NCBI GenBank assembly: GCA_024278345.1
Contig: JAJRTK010000230.1
Coordinates: 1-34,062 of the forward strand
Length of the DNA: 34,062 nt
DNA from: a bacterium
GTDB lineage: Bacteria; CSSED10-310; JAJRTK01
Direction of reading: 5' to 3'
The notes beneath the pieces were generated by a model. That model saw only the letters and a program-made list of their open reading frames with translations. It searched no databases and was not told the DNA's origin. The stretch's first letter is position 1; the number at the start of each line of letters is the position of its first letter. The translations under genes and the position numbers were made by a program. Below are positions 8,283 to 15,822 of this stretch, piece by piece.

Positions 8283-10520
8283 CTACAAGAGCACGAAAAC
8301 CACAATCAACGCGAAAAGACCCGCTGCCATGACCACGATGTAACCCTGGGCTGATCCCATCTGGATCCGGCGAAGCACCAGGCCTGCTCGCATAATGCTC
8401 TCTCCCACCCCGTTCACGGCACTATCGATGAAATTCAAATCGCCTCTGACCGATTTCTTGGAGGTCCATACCGTGGCTTTCGCCACACCGTTGACCAGCC
8501 CGTCTATTCGGGCGAGATCGAACTTCGCCAGATTCTCCCCGAGCTTTTTCGTCCCATCTACAAAGGTCGCTTCATAAAACTCATCCACGTAAAACTTGTT
8601 GACGACCACGTCGTAGAAGCGACCCAATCGACTCCGGATCAATTCCAACACCTCCGGAGCCTTCAAATAAAGCCAACCGGCCAACACCATCCCCATGACG
8701 CCAATCGCAACAGAGAACCATATCAAACTCAATTCCTGCTTGACCTCCAGCTCTCCATGCCCACCGGCGGGAACCGTTGCCAACAACTCATGGCCAGCAC
8801 CTCGCGGCGATCGATCTCCAGAAACCTCTCCGAGACCCACTGGCCCCCCTGCACTTTCCAACTCCGCAACTCCATGATCAGACGCTCCCATTTCCAAACG
8901 ATATCGCTCGAATTGGGGCTCCAAGAAGTGATGTAACCTCTCGGTACTCTCGCTGCCAAGGACTTGCGGGATATTGATCCACCCACCGGCAACAGACAAG
9001 ACGGCCAACACCAAAACCGGCGCCAACATCGTCCATGGCAACTCGTGGACTTGGTGGAATGTTTCCCGCTTAACACGCGTAGTCCCAAGGAAGGTCATGG
9101 CCAAGAGCCGGAACATATAAAACGCCGTCATTCCCGCAACCACCCATCCAATGAGCCAAATGGCAAAGCTGCCATACTCATTGCCTGGCATGAAGGCCTT
9201 CCACAAGATTTCATCTTTCGAGAAGAATCCTGAAAGCGGCGGCAACCCGGCAATCGCCATCGTCGCCAGAAGGAAGGCCAAAAACGTCCAGGGCAGCCGA
9301 GCCCATAGTCCTCCCATATTCCGCATATCTTGGGGATCGGATTCGCCGTCGCCTGTATGGTGGTACGCGTGGTGCATGGCGTGGATCACGCAACCGGAGC
9401 CAAGAAAGAGGCACGCCTTGAAAAAGGCGTGGGTCATGAGGTGGAAGATAGCCGCCCCGAAGGCGCCGACACCGCAGGCCACGAACATGTAACCCAACTG
9501 GCTCACAGTCGAGTAGGCCAGCACCTTTTTTATATCGGTCTGGGTCATGGCGATGAGGGCCGCCATGAGGGAAGTGAGCACCCCGATCCAAGCAACTACC
9601 GCCATCGATGTCGGCGAAAGCAGAAACAAAGGGCTGCACCGCACCACCATATAGACCCCCGCGGTCACCATCGTGGCCGCATGGATCAATGCGCTCACTG
9701 GCGTCGGACCCGCCATCGCATCCGGAAGCCACACATAGAGTGGGATCTGGGCAGACTTACCCATGGCGCCAACAAACAACGACAGCGTCAAGACGGTGAT
9801 CACTGTGGGCCCCCAGCTACCCAAAAGTGGCGTCAGCAATGCCGCCTGGTGCTCCCCCACACTCTTGAGAACCGTGTCGAAATCGAGCGTTCCAAAGATC
9901 GTGGCGACGAAGAGTATGCCTATCAGAAAACCGAAGTCGCCAACTCGATTGACAACGAAAGCTTTCTTACCCGCCGTAGCCGCAAAATCCTTGGTGAAAT
10001 AGTAGCCAATCAACAGATAGGAACAGAGGCCCACGCCCTCCCAGCCCACGAACAAGAGCAGGAAATTGCCTCCCAGAACCAAGATCAACATGGAGAACAT
10101 GAAAAGATTCAGATAGGCGAAGTAACGATAATATCCTTCTTCGCCATGCATGTAGCCCACGGAATAGACGTGGATCAGAAAACCCACACCGGTGACTACA
10201 AGCACCATTACGGCTGAAAGCGGATCGAGCACGAGCTTGATGGGTACCTTGATGAGCTCGGAGACTATCCAGGTGTAAGGCTCGTAGCTCAACACCCTGT
10301 ACCCGGCTTCGTCGGCGGGAGCGTTCACCAACGCCAACACGCCCCACGTGGCCACCAGAAAAGCGGCAAAACTCGCTCCGAGGGCGATGGCGGAAACAAC
10401 CATCTCCTTATTTGGCTTGCCCCGGCGCTGGTTGACAAGCCCCAACAAACCGTTCGACACCGCACCAATCGCCGGAAACAACACGACCAACGCAAGCGGC
10501 CACCAGTTCTGAAACTCCAT
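8283..10520 (-). CDS. nuoL: NADH-quinone oxidoreductase subunit L
   Basis: A 745-residue distal antiporter-like subunit of complex I. Markers are the glutamate helix LLFVGWEGVGLCSYLLIGYYF, KSAQIPLYVWLPDAM, and the C-terminal segment YVDEFYEATFVDG that leads to the long lateral helix and last transmembrane segment. NuoL proteins are usually about 610-680 residues. Here a hydrophilic, glycine-rich insertion of about 70 residues (roughly 525-595) separates the main helix bundle from the lateral-helix region. The ATG at 10520 was chosen because the protein then begins directly at the first helix; a TTG 18 bases upstream is possible, and the ribosome-binding site is weak (AGAG). An unusual 164-bp gap separates it from nuoK. 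Confidence 0.96.
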   Translation of the reverse strand: MEFQNWWPLALVVLFPAIGAVSNGLLGLVNQRRGKPNKEMVVSAIALGASFAAFLVATWGVLALVNAPADEAGYRVLSYEPYTWIVSELIKVPIKLVLDPLSAVMVLVVTGVGFLIHVYSVGYMHGEEGYYRYFAYLNLFMFSMLILVLGGNFLLLFVGWEGVGLCSYLLIGYYFTKDFAATAGKKAFVVNRVGDFGFLIGILFVATIFGTLDFDTVLKSVGEHQAALLTPLLGSWGPTVITVLTLSLFVGAMGKSAQIPLYVWLPDAMAGPTPVSALIHAATMVTAGVYMVVRCSPLFLLSPTSMAVVAWIGVLTSLMAALIAMTQTDIKKVLAYSTVSQLGYMFVACGVGAFGAAIFHLMTHAFFKACLFLGSGCVIHAMHHAYHHTGDGESDPQDMRNMGGLWARLPWTFLAFLLATMAIAGLPPLSGFFSKDEILWKAFMPGNEYGSFAIWLIGWVVAGMTAFYMFRLLAMTFLGTTRVKRETFHQVHELPWTMLAPVLVLAVLSVAGGWINIPQVLGSESTERLHHFLEPQFERYRLEMGASDHGVAELESAGGPVGLGEVSGDRSPRGAGHELLATVPAGGHGELEVKQELSLIWFSVAIGVMGMVLAGWLYLKAPEVLELIRSRLGRFYDVVVNKFYVDEFYEATFVDGTKKLGENLAKFDLARIDGLVNGVAKATVWTSKKSVRGDLNFIDSAVNGVGESIMRAGLVLRRIQMGSAQGYIVVMAAGLFALIVVFVLL

Positions 10521-10535
10521 CTCTACTCTGCTTTC

Positions 10536-10557
10536 CAAAAAAGAGCGAACAAGCTCT
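10536..10557 (-). terminator. Short stem-loop plus T-tract in the nuoK-nuoL gap (possible attenuator)
   Basis: On the minus strand AGAGC, a 6-base loop and GCTCT are followed by a run of six T, about 16 bases before the nuoL start. The stem is only 5 bp, so termination would be partial at best. It could tune expression between the proximal (A-H-J-K) and distal (L-M-N) halves of the operon, or be chance. Confidence 0.25.
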
Positions 10558-10684
10558 CCAAACTAACTCGCCGACTACGGCGGGCTGCCCGGCGTCCCAA
10601 AGCTATCCTTCCTCACAGTTCCCTCCGCCGAGGAGAGAAGAAGAAGAAATGGAACCTCCTCAATTCAAAAGGAATCGCTTCTTC

Positions 10685-11119
10685 CTAACCGCTCAGCAGG
10701 TCCAGATCATCGACATCCACCCCGTTGACGTGGCGATAGAGAGAAATAATGATCGCCAACCCGATGGCCGCCTCACAAGCCGCGATACTCACGACGAACA
10801 GCGTGAACATCTGTCCTGTCCAATCGTTGAGCTCGTGAGAAAAAGCCATCATGTTCAAGTTCACAGCATTGAACATGAGCTCCAGGCAGATCAGCATGAC
10901 GATAAGATTGCGCCGAACCACGAAACCAACAAGCCCAACGAAGAAAAGTAGCCCGCTGAGGCTCAATACCTTGTCAATTTGCCCCAACTCGGGGGTCGGC
11001 AAAAACAGGGGAAAAACCACAAGGAAAAGTAGCAGCCCTCCCGCTACGCCAACTCCGAGCCGAGCACTCCCAGGCACGCCACCCCATTCCCCATGCGCCG
11101 ACTCATTTGCTTCCGTCAT
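10685..11119 (-). CDS. nuoK: NADH-quinone oxidoreductase subunit K with N-terminal extension
   Basis: A 144-residue protein. The last 100 residues are canonical NuoK: three helices with the two functionally important membrane glutamates in LICLELMFNAVNL and SIAACEAAIGLA. The first 45 residues are additional: a hydrophilic start, then a hydrophobic segment (GVGVAGGLLLFLVVFPLFL) that predicts an extra, fourth transmembrane helix. The ATG at 11119 is convincing because GGAGGAGTCCA precedes it, inside the end of nuoJ. The two genes overlap by 17 bp and should be translationally coupled. NuoK is usually about 100 residues, so this extension is unusual. Confidence 0.95.
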   Translation of the reverse strand: MTEANESAHGEWGGVPGSARLGVGVAGGLLLFLVVFPLFLPTPELGQIDKVLSLSGLLFFVGLVGFVVRRNLIVMLICLELMFNAVNLNMMAFSHELNDWTGQMFTLFVVSIAACEAAIGLAIIISLYRHVNGVDVDDLDLLSG

Positions 11120-11894
11120 TGGACTCCTCCTCGTAGTCGGGAAAGACCTTGAAATCGCTCCCCGGATGCCGGTGCCGTTCCAAGTTTTCCTGCTGAAACA
11201 CCTGGAGAATCTGCTCGGGATCCTCCCCGGAAGGCGGAGCGATCCGGACGCCTCGATAGACGGTCTCGGCTAACATCTTCGCCTCCTCGGTCTCGCTGTA
11301 ACTCGTGAACCGCTTTCGGCTCAGCGCGATTCCCCCGATCATCGCCACCAACAAAACCACTGACACGAGTTCGAAAGGAAACAAATACTCGCTAAAAAGC
11401 CTGGTGCCAAAAACCAGGGTATTCATCTTTTGCCCGCTCGCTTCCACGGGGCCCAAAAGCGCTGGATTCAACTGGATGGCCTCTGGCAAGGAGTCGTTCT
11501 TGGCAGCCACAGCCGCCGCCGGAGGAGGAGGACCAACTTCCGGCTCCGAAGCAACCTTCAGCCCCATGAGGAGCGTGATGAATATGGGTGCGAAAAGGAA
11601 GACCAACACGAATCCCAAAACCCGATGCAATTTAGGCTCAGGCCTTCCCTCACCTTCTTTGCTCCCTGCCACAAGAAAAATAACGAACAGATAGAGAACC
11701 ATGATCCCGCCTGCGTAGACAAAGATCTGGACGGCAAAGAGGAACTCGCCGCTCATCAACAAGTAGAGGACCGCTAACCCAAAAAGCGTTGCCACGAGCC
11801 ACAGGGCACTGTGGACCGGCTCTCTCCTTGTGACGGTCATCAGCCCCCCAACGAGAACCATCGACCAGAACAGATTGAATATGAAGTCCGTCAT
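11103..11894 (-). CDS. nuoJ: NADH-quinone oxidoreductase subunit J
   Basis: A 263-residue membrane-arm subunit of complex I. The conserved third helix is seen in VQIFVYAGGIMVLYLFVIFLV, which includes the helix with the pi-bulge known from the family. The start is the ATG at 11894 (MTDFIFNLFWS), with AAGG upstream; the open frame extends further upstream but that part does not resemble NuoJ. Compared with the usual 160-200 residues it has a proline/alanine-rich insertion near residues 128-170 and a C-terminal hydrophilic tail of about 70 residues ending in charged residues. It follows nuoH by 118 bp, with no nuoI between them. Confidence 0.95.
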   Translation of the reverse strand: MTDFIFNLFWSMVLVGGLMTVTRREPVHSALWLVATLFGLAVLYLLMSGEFLFAVQIFVYAGGIMVLYLFVIFLVAGSKEGEGRPEPKLHRVLGFVLVFLFAPIFITLLMGLKVASEPEVGPPPPAAAVAAKNDSLPEAIQLNPALLGPVEASGQKMNTLVFGTRLFSEYLFPFELVSVVLLVAMIGGIALSRKRFTSYSETEEAKMLAETVYRGVRIAPPSGEDPEQILQVFQQENLERHRHPGSDFKVFPDYEEESNDGSK

Positions 11895-12012
11895 GGAAAG
11901 AATACCTTTTTTCGCGGGGACTCCCCCTGGCGATCCCACCGCCCGGCTCGCCACCGGGACCCACCTTTCAGTTTTGGCGATCCAATACCGCCAACCGGCC
12001 CAGCCATCATGC

Positions 12013-13200
12013 CTAACCTCCCACCAAGGCATTGGCCACGAATCGGAAACAACCCGACAACATGATGTAGCCCAAGGAAAGGGGCAATAAAATTCGCCAA
12101 CACACGTTCATCAACTGATCGTAGCGGTAACGCGGATAGGTCCAACGTGCCCACATCATGGCGAACAAGCAAAGGAACACCTTCAGCAGCATCCAAAACC
12201 CGGATGACAACAGTCCAAACCCGCCTCCCGCCTTCCATCCGGCGAGATCCAGAATCATCAGGAGGCTGCCCAGGCCCACCAACGCAAGCGACATCTTCAG
12301 GAAGCGCTTTTTCCAAAATGCCAGCCGGAGCAATCCATAGCTGAAAGCGCTCCACAAAAGGATGCCCATCAACGTCCAGACAGTTGCCCAAAAACCGGCG
12401 AAGCCACCTGTCACCGGAGACCGCCAGCCTCCCAGAAAGACCACTGCGGCAATCGCCGAAACCACGATCATATTGATGTACTCGCCCATGAAGAAAAGCG
12501 CGAACTTCATGGACGAATACTCGATATGAAATCCTGCCACGAGTTCGGCTTCAGCTTCGGGAAGATCAAATGGCAAACGATTCGTCTCTGCCGTGGCCGC
12601 CACCGCATAGAGCGCAAAACCGATCCAGTGAAGCGGATTTTGAAAAACCAGCCAACCCCGCTCCTGGGCATCCACAATCCCCCCCATCGACAGCGTTCCC
12701 GTGTAAAGAATCGCCCCGATTAATGCCATCGCAAGAGGAATCTCGTAGCTAATGTTTTGAGCCGCCGAACGGAGCGAGGCAAAAAGCGCATACTTATTGT
12801 TCGAAGCCCAGCCACCCAAAACAATCCCATAGACGCCCAGAGAAGAGATGCTCAAGATGTAGAGTAAGCCGATATTGATGTCGGCCACGGTATAGCCTTG
12901 AGCCCATGGGATCACTGCCAGCACGGCCATTGCCGTAAACACCACCAACATCGGAGCCAAGTTGAAGACAGCTCGATCCGCGGCGCCTGGGACAAGGTTT
13001 TCCTTCAAAAGCAGCTTGATCCCGTCCGCTATCGGCTGCAGCAGACCCTTCCAACCCACGTGCCGTGGCCCGTGCCGAACCTGGATAAATCCGGCGACTT
13101 TCCGCTCCAGATAGGTCAAATACGCAACGCTCAACAAGACCAGGAGCATCACGAGCAGTGCCTGGATCAAGACCGATACCAACGCCGTGGCCATCGTCAT
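12013..13200 (-). CDS. nuoH: NADH-quinone oxidoreductase subunit H
   Basis: A 395-residue protein that forms part of the quinone-binding chamber and joins the peripheral and membrane arms. The first helix is followed by YLERKVAGFIQVRHGPRHVG and LLQPIADGIKLLLKE, and the acidic loop is LPEAEAELVAGFHIEYSSMKF; all are signatures of the family. The C-terminal part (from about residue 330) is longer than in the 325-residue enterobacterial protein. The ATG at 13200 has AAGGG about 10 bases upstream; a second in-frame ATG lies 6 bases later. It lies 43 bp after nuoA. Confidence 0.97.
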   Translation of the reverse strand: MTMATALVSVLIQALLVMLLVLLSVAYLTYLERKVAGFIQVRHGPRHVGWKGLLQPIADGIKLLLKENLVPGAADRAVFNLAPMLVVFTAMAVLAVIPWAQGYTVADINIGLLYILSISSLGVYGIVLGGWASNNKYALFASLRSAAQNISYEIPLAMALIGAILYTGTLSMGGIVDAQERGWLVFQNPLHWIGFALYAVAATAETNRLPFDLPEAEAELVAGFHIEYSSMKFALFFMGEYINMIVVSAIAAVVFLGGWRSPVTGGFAGFWATVWTLMGILLWSAFSYGLLRLAFWKKRFLKMSLALVGLGSLLMILDLAGWKAGGGFGLLSSGFWMLLKVFLCLFAMMWARWTYPRYRYDQLMNVCWRILLPLSLGYIMLSGCFRFVANALVGG

Positions 13201-13243
13201 GGTAGACTGCCCTTACTAATGTTGCGACGCCGTCGGGGACGCC

Positions 13244-13666
13244 TCAGTAGACCCAGTCTAGCGCTTCCTTCTTCCAAGCGTAGACATAACCAAAGATTAA
13301 AATGGCCAAAAACAGGCCCATCTCAATCAGACCAAACAACCCAAGCATGTCATATGCGACAGCCCAGGGAAACAAAAACGCCGTCTCCACGTCGAACAGC
13401 ACGAAGAGAATCGCCACGACGTAGAACCGGACCATCTGCTTTTCTCGTGCGGTTCCCACAGGCGGAACACCACACTCATAAGCCGCCTTCTTCGCCGCAC
13501 TGGGCCGAGACGGGCTCAGGCAGACCGACATCAAAATAGGAACCGCTGCTATCAAAAGCGCCAAAACCGCACCAGCTAGGGCGCCAAGGTAGACTGCCGG
13601 GTATCCCGCCTGGCCCAACCACTCATGGACTTGGGGGAAATTGAAAAGCGTCTTGATAAATTCCAT
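13244..13666 (-). CDS. nuoA: NADH-quinone oxidoreductase subunit A
   Basis: A 140-residue, three-helix membrane subunit of complex I and the first gene of the operon. The conserved loop [11 protein letters not shown] (with the cysteine and nearby glutamate found in nearly all NuoA proteins) and [23 protein letters not shown] are diagnostic. The ATG at 13666 has a modest GAG-containing ribosome-binding site. In most bacteria nuoA is followed by nuoB-C-D; here it is followed directly by nuoH. Confidence 0.97.
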   Translation of the reverse strand: MEFIKTLFNFPQVHEWLGQAGYPAVYLGALAGAVLALLIAAVPILMSVCLSPSRPSAAKKAAYECGVPPVGTAREKQMVRFYVVAILFVLFDVETAFLFPWAVAYDMLGLFGLIEMGLFLAILIFGYVYAWKKEALDWVY

Positions 13667-13731
13667 TAGCGCTCAAGCCCTTCGACAAACGCCTCGCCAA
13701 CGTTCCGCTCGATCCCACGGAAAGAAAGCCC

Positions 13732-13745
13732 AAGAATCGATTCTT
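13732..13745. promoter_or_regulatory. 14-bp perfect palindrome in the nuo leader (operator-like)
   Basis: AAGAATCGATTCTT is perfectly symmetrical. It lies about 30 bases downstream of the candidate nuo -10 box and about 65 bases upstream of nuoA. That position suits a repressor binding site. No matching second copy was noticed in the window. Confidence 0.35.
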
Positions 13746-13775
13746 AGCTCTTTGAATTCGACTACCAGGGAGTGT

Positions 13776-13805
13776 TTCTTACTAGAGCCTTGCTCTGGCT
13801 GTCAA
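13776..13805 (-). promoter_or_regulatory. Candidate sigma-70-type promoter of the nuo operon
   Basis: On the minus strand a perfect -35 hexamer TTGACA (13800-13805) is followed after 18 bp by a poor -10, TAAGAA (13776-13781). A transcript from here would have a leader of about 100 bases before nuoA. The -35 is convincing; the -10 is weak. Confidence 0.35.
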
Positions 13806-13921
13806 AATGCCCATTAAAACTACAGCCCTCGCGCAAAAAACAAGTGCTGCTCCGGTGGCGAGAGGGCAGTGACCGACGAAAGGGGCTGAAGACCACCCGC
13901 AGCCATGGCACCATGCTCCAC

Positions 13922-13951
13922 TTGCGGCTATGACCCAAACCCCGATATATA
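13922..13951 (+). promoter_or_regulatory. Weak candidate promoter for the histidine kinase gene
   Basis: TTGCGG (13922-13927), an 18-bp spacer and TATATA (13946-13951) lie about 110 bases upstream of the kinase ATG. Only half of the -35 positions match the consensus, so this is a guess from position and the AT-rich patch. Confidence 0.25.
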
Positions 13952-14062
13952 TTTCTTGCCACGCTGACACCGTCTATCTCTTTAGCAACTTCCGCGCAAC
14001 CGGGGCAGTCGCCCCTAGCCAAAGATTCTGCGGATCGTGCGGACAAACTAGAGATTCCCGCA

Positions 14063-14902
14063 ATGCCACAGCCGCTTCTGGACCGTCATTCCGGCACGGA
14101 AAAAAGGCAGGATTCTAAACCATCGCCGGCGGATTCCTCCCTCCGGGAACGCCATGATCGCCTGAAGAATGAGCTCCGTGATCTCAAAGGAGAGCAGGCT
14201 CACCTCCTGAGCTTCATCAACATGCTCGTTCACGAGTTGCGTGCTCCACTGACGTCCATCAACGGCTTCAGTGATTACCTCGCCCAAAACGGCTCGGCCC
14301 AATCTCCGGAAAAACTTCACCGCTATTGCCAGATTCTTCAAAAAGAAAGCTCCCGGCTCTCAAGAATGGTCGATGAGCTTCTCGATTTGGGGCGGATGCG
14401 TTCCGGAAGAATCCGGCTCGACAGTCGGCCTTTCCGCCTTGAGACCATCATTACCCGGTGCGTCGAAAGTCTCCAGATCCTCGCTGAGCGGAAGAATATT
14501 TCCTTGGCCGAAGCCCTTCCACCCGCCGTGCCCTCCGTTGTTGTCGATCCAGACAAAATCCAGCAAGCTTTCGCGAACCTCGTGATCAATGCCATCCGCT
14601 ACTCCCCCGAAGGATCTGAGATTCGCGTCGGCGTAACGGGCCATCCTACCGAGGTAGAATGTTGGGTAAAGGACAACGGAATCGGCATCAACCAAGAGAA
14701 TCTTACCCGGATCTTTGAGGAATTCTATCGCGTCGAACAATCCGGAGGCTCGTCCACCAAGGGCTCAGGCCTTGGGCTCTCTATCACACGTACAATTGTC
14801 GAAATGCACGGAGGGCGGGTTCGGGTTGAAAGCAGGCCAGGCCGGGGAAGTACCTTCTTCTTTTCCCTGCCAGTGGCTCCGCCGCCACAAGACGCTCCCT
14901 AG
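14063..14902 (+). CDS. Soluble sensor histidine kinase without a visible input domain
   Basis: A 279-residue protein. A coiled coil (about residues 28-50) leads into the dimerisation/phosphoacceptor domain with H57 in FINMLVHELRAPLTSINGF. The ATPase domain follows with the N box (FANLVINAIRYSP, near 170-182), G1 box (VKDNGIGI, near 202), F box (IFEEFYRV) and G2 box (GSGLGLSIT, near 234). All boxes needed for autophosphorylation are intact. There is no transmembrane helix and no PAS or HAMP domain, only about 25 polar residues before the coiled coil. No response regulator is encoded in the window, so it is an orphan kinase. It is divergent from nuoA and convergent with pdxJ. AGAG lies a little upstream of the ATG at 14063. 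Confidence 0.93.
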   Translation: MPQPLLDRHSGTEKRQDSKPSPADSSLRERHDRLKNELRDLKGEQAHLLSFINMLVHELRAPLTSINGFSDYLAQNGSAQSPEKLHRYCQILQKESSRLSRMVDELLDLGRMRSGRIRLDSRPFRLETIITRCVESLQILAERKNISLAEALPPAVPSVVVDPDKIQQAFANLVINAIRYSPEGSEIRVGVTGHPTEVECWVKDNGIGINQENLTRIFEEFYRVEQSGGSSTKGSGLGLSITRTIVEMHGGRVRVESRPGRGSTFFFSLPVAPPPQDAP

Positions 14903-14947
14903 TCCGGATTTCGGTGGTGTTCCCCCAGGGCATGAATCGGCAAGAAC

Positions 14948-15009
14948 TCTTTTCTTTCTTTTGGTTGAGTCCGCTCACGTCGGCGGCCATCCGGCCGCCG
15001 CCATTCGCC
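14948..15009 (+). repeat. Interspersed repeat family, short copy C with GC hairpin
   Basis: It starts TTTTCTTTCTTTTGGTTGAG, then TCCGCTCACGTCGG and ends ATTCGCC, matching the layout of the other copies. The spacer is a hairpin, CGGCGGCC / GGCCGCCG (14981-14988 and 14993-15000) with a 4-base loop. It lies between the convergent kinase and pdxJ ends, where a stable hairpin could also help bidirectional termination, although there is no T-tract. Confidence 0.55.
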
Positions 15010-15054
15010 TTTCTTGCAGTCCAGGGCTCGGCTAGCCGGAACAAACTCTTACCA

Positions 15055-15822
15055 TCAGCCAACCGGCCCAAGATGGGGTATCATGTTGCATTGCCAGCTT
15101 TCCACGCAAACCTGGACCATTTCTTGGACGGCGCGCTCAAGGCCCACCAGCACAGCTCTGGCGATGATGTCGTGGCCGATGTTGAGCTCGTGGATGCCCC
15201 CAAGATGGACGATTGGACGAACGTTCCTGTAGGTCAAGCCGTGGCCGGCATTGAAGATGAGCCCCTTTTCAAGAGCTAGGTCCCGCCCCTGGCGAAGGAA
15301 CTCCAGCTCTTGGATGCCACGGTCCTTACGGTAGGTTTCGGCATACCGCCCCGTGTGCAATTCCACTGCGTCAGTGCCAACCTGGGCCGCACTTTCAATT
15401 TGCGCCGGGGTCGCTTCAATAAAAAGACTCGTACGGATCCCGCCTTCCCGGAGACGTTTTACGACACTGGCGATCCGCTCCCGATTTCCCGCCACGTCCA
15501 AGCCACCTTCCGTTGTCAATTCTTCACGCTTTTCGGGAACCAAGGTTGACCAGTCAGGGCGCACGTCAAGAGCAATCCCCACCATCTCATCTGTCGCCCC
15601 CATCTCAAGATTGAGCTGAGTCTTGACGGTTTTTCGCAGCAATCTCAAGTCTCGATCCAGGATATGCCGCCTGTCTTCTCGCAAATGCACAACAATCCCG
15701 TCGGCGCCCCCCAGCTCGCACAGAGCCGCGGCCGTCACGGGATCGGGAACATCTGTTCTCCTGGCCTGGCGGATCGTCGCCACGTGATCGATGTTGACAC
15801 AAATTCGGGGTCTATCCTTCAT
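15055..15822 (-). CDS. pdxJ: Pyridoxine 5'-phosphate synthase
   Basis: A 255-residue TIM-barrel enzyme that condenses 3-amino-2-oxopropyl phosphate (1-amino-acetone 3-phosphate) with 1-deoxy-D-xylulose 5-phosphate to pyridoxine 5'-phosphate, the last ring-forming step of DXP-dependent vitamin B6 synthesis. Typical segments are the N-terminal [49 protein letters not shown] and the C-terminal [16 protein letters not shown]. The ATG at 15822 has GGAGG about 9 bases upstream and overlaps the stop of the upstream YbbR gene as ATGA, so the two are translationally coupled. Length is normal. Its product feeds the PLP pool used by enzymes such as GlyA, encoded 10 kb away. Confidence 0.97.
   Translation of the reverse strand: MKDRPRICVNIDHVATIRQARRTDVPDPVTAAALCELGGADGIVVHLREDRRHILDRDLRLLRKTVKTQLNLEMGATDEMVGIALDVRPDWSTLVPEKREELTTEGGLDVAGNRERIASVVKRLREGGIRTSLFIEATPAQIESAAQVGTDAVELHTGRYAETYRKDRGIQELEFLRQGRDLALEKGLIFNAGHGLTYRNVRPIVHLGGIHELNIGHDIIARAVLVGLERAVQEMVQVCVESWQCNMIPHLGPVG

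Larger units (their letters stand above)
13667..14062. other. 396-bp divergent intergenic region between nuoA and the histidine kinase gene
   Basis: This region should hold the promoters of both the nuo operon and the kinase gene. It contains a 14-bp perfect palindrome (13732-13745), a TTGACA-type minus-strand promoter candidate and a weaker plus-strand candidate. I found no convincing gene. Two short CxxC-containing peptides can be read on the plus strand in different frames (from 13905 and 13930), which is listed as a weak observation. Confidence 0.6.

Noticed and set aside
9330-10217. A 295-codon plus-strand frame opposite nuoL
   Set aside because: The peptide is rich in His, Arg and Gln with no family motif. 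The opposite strand encodes unmistakable NuoL.
11895-12012. Possible remnant of nuoI between nuoH and nuoJ
   Set aside because: The open frame extends upstream from nuoJ here, but it contains no ferredoxin cysteine motif and no resemblance to NuoI.
13680-13735. Sixth copy of the interspersed repeat upstream of nuoA
   Set aside because: It contains TTCCGCTC and a CTTTCTTT-like tract on the other strand, but the words are in the wrong order and orientation relative to the family.
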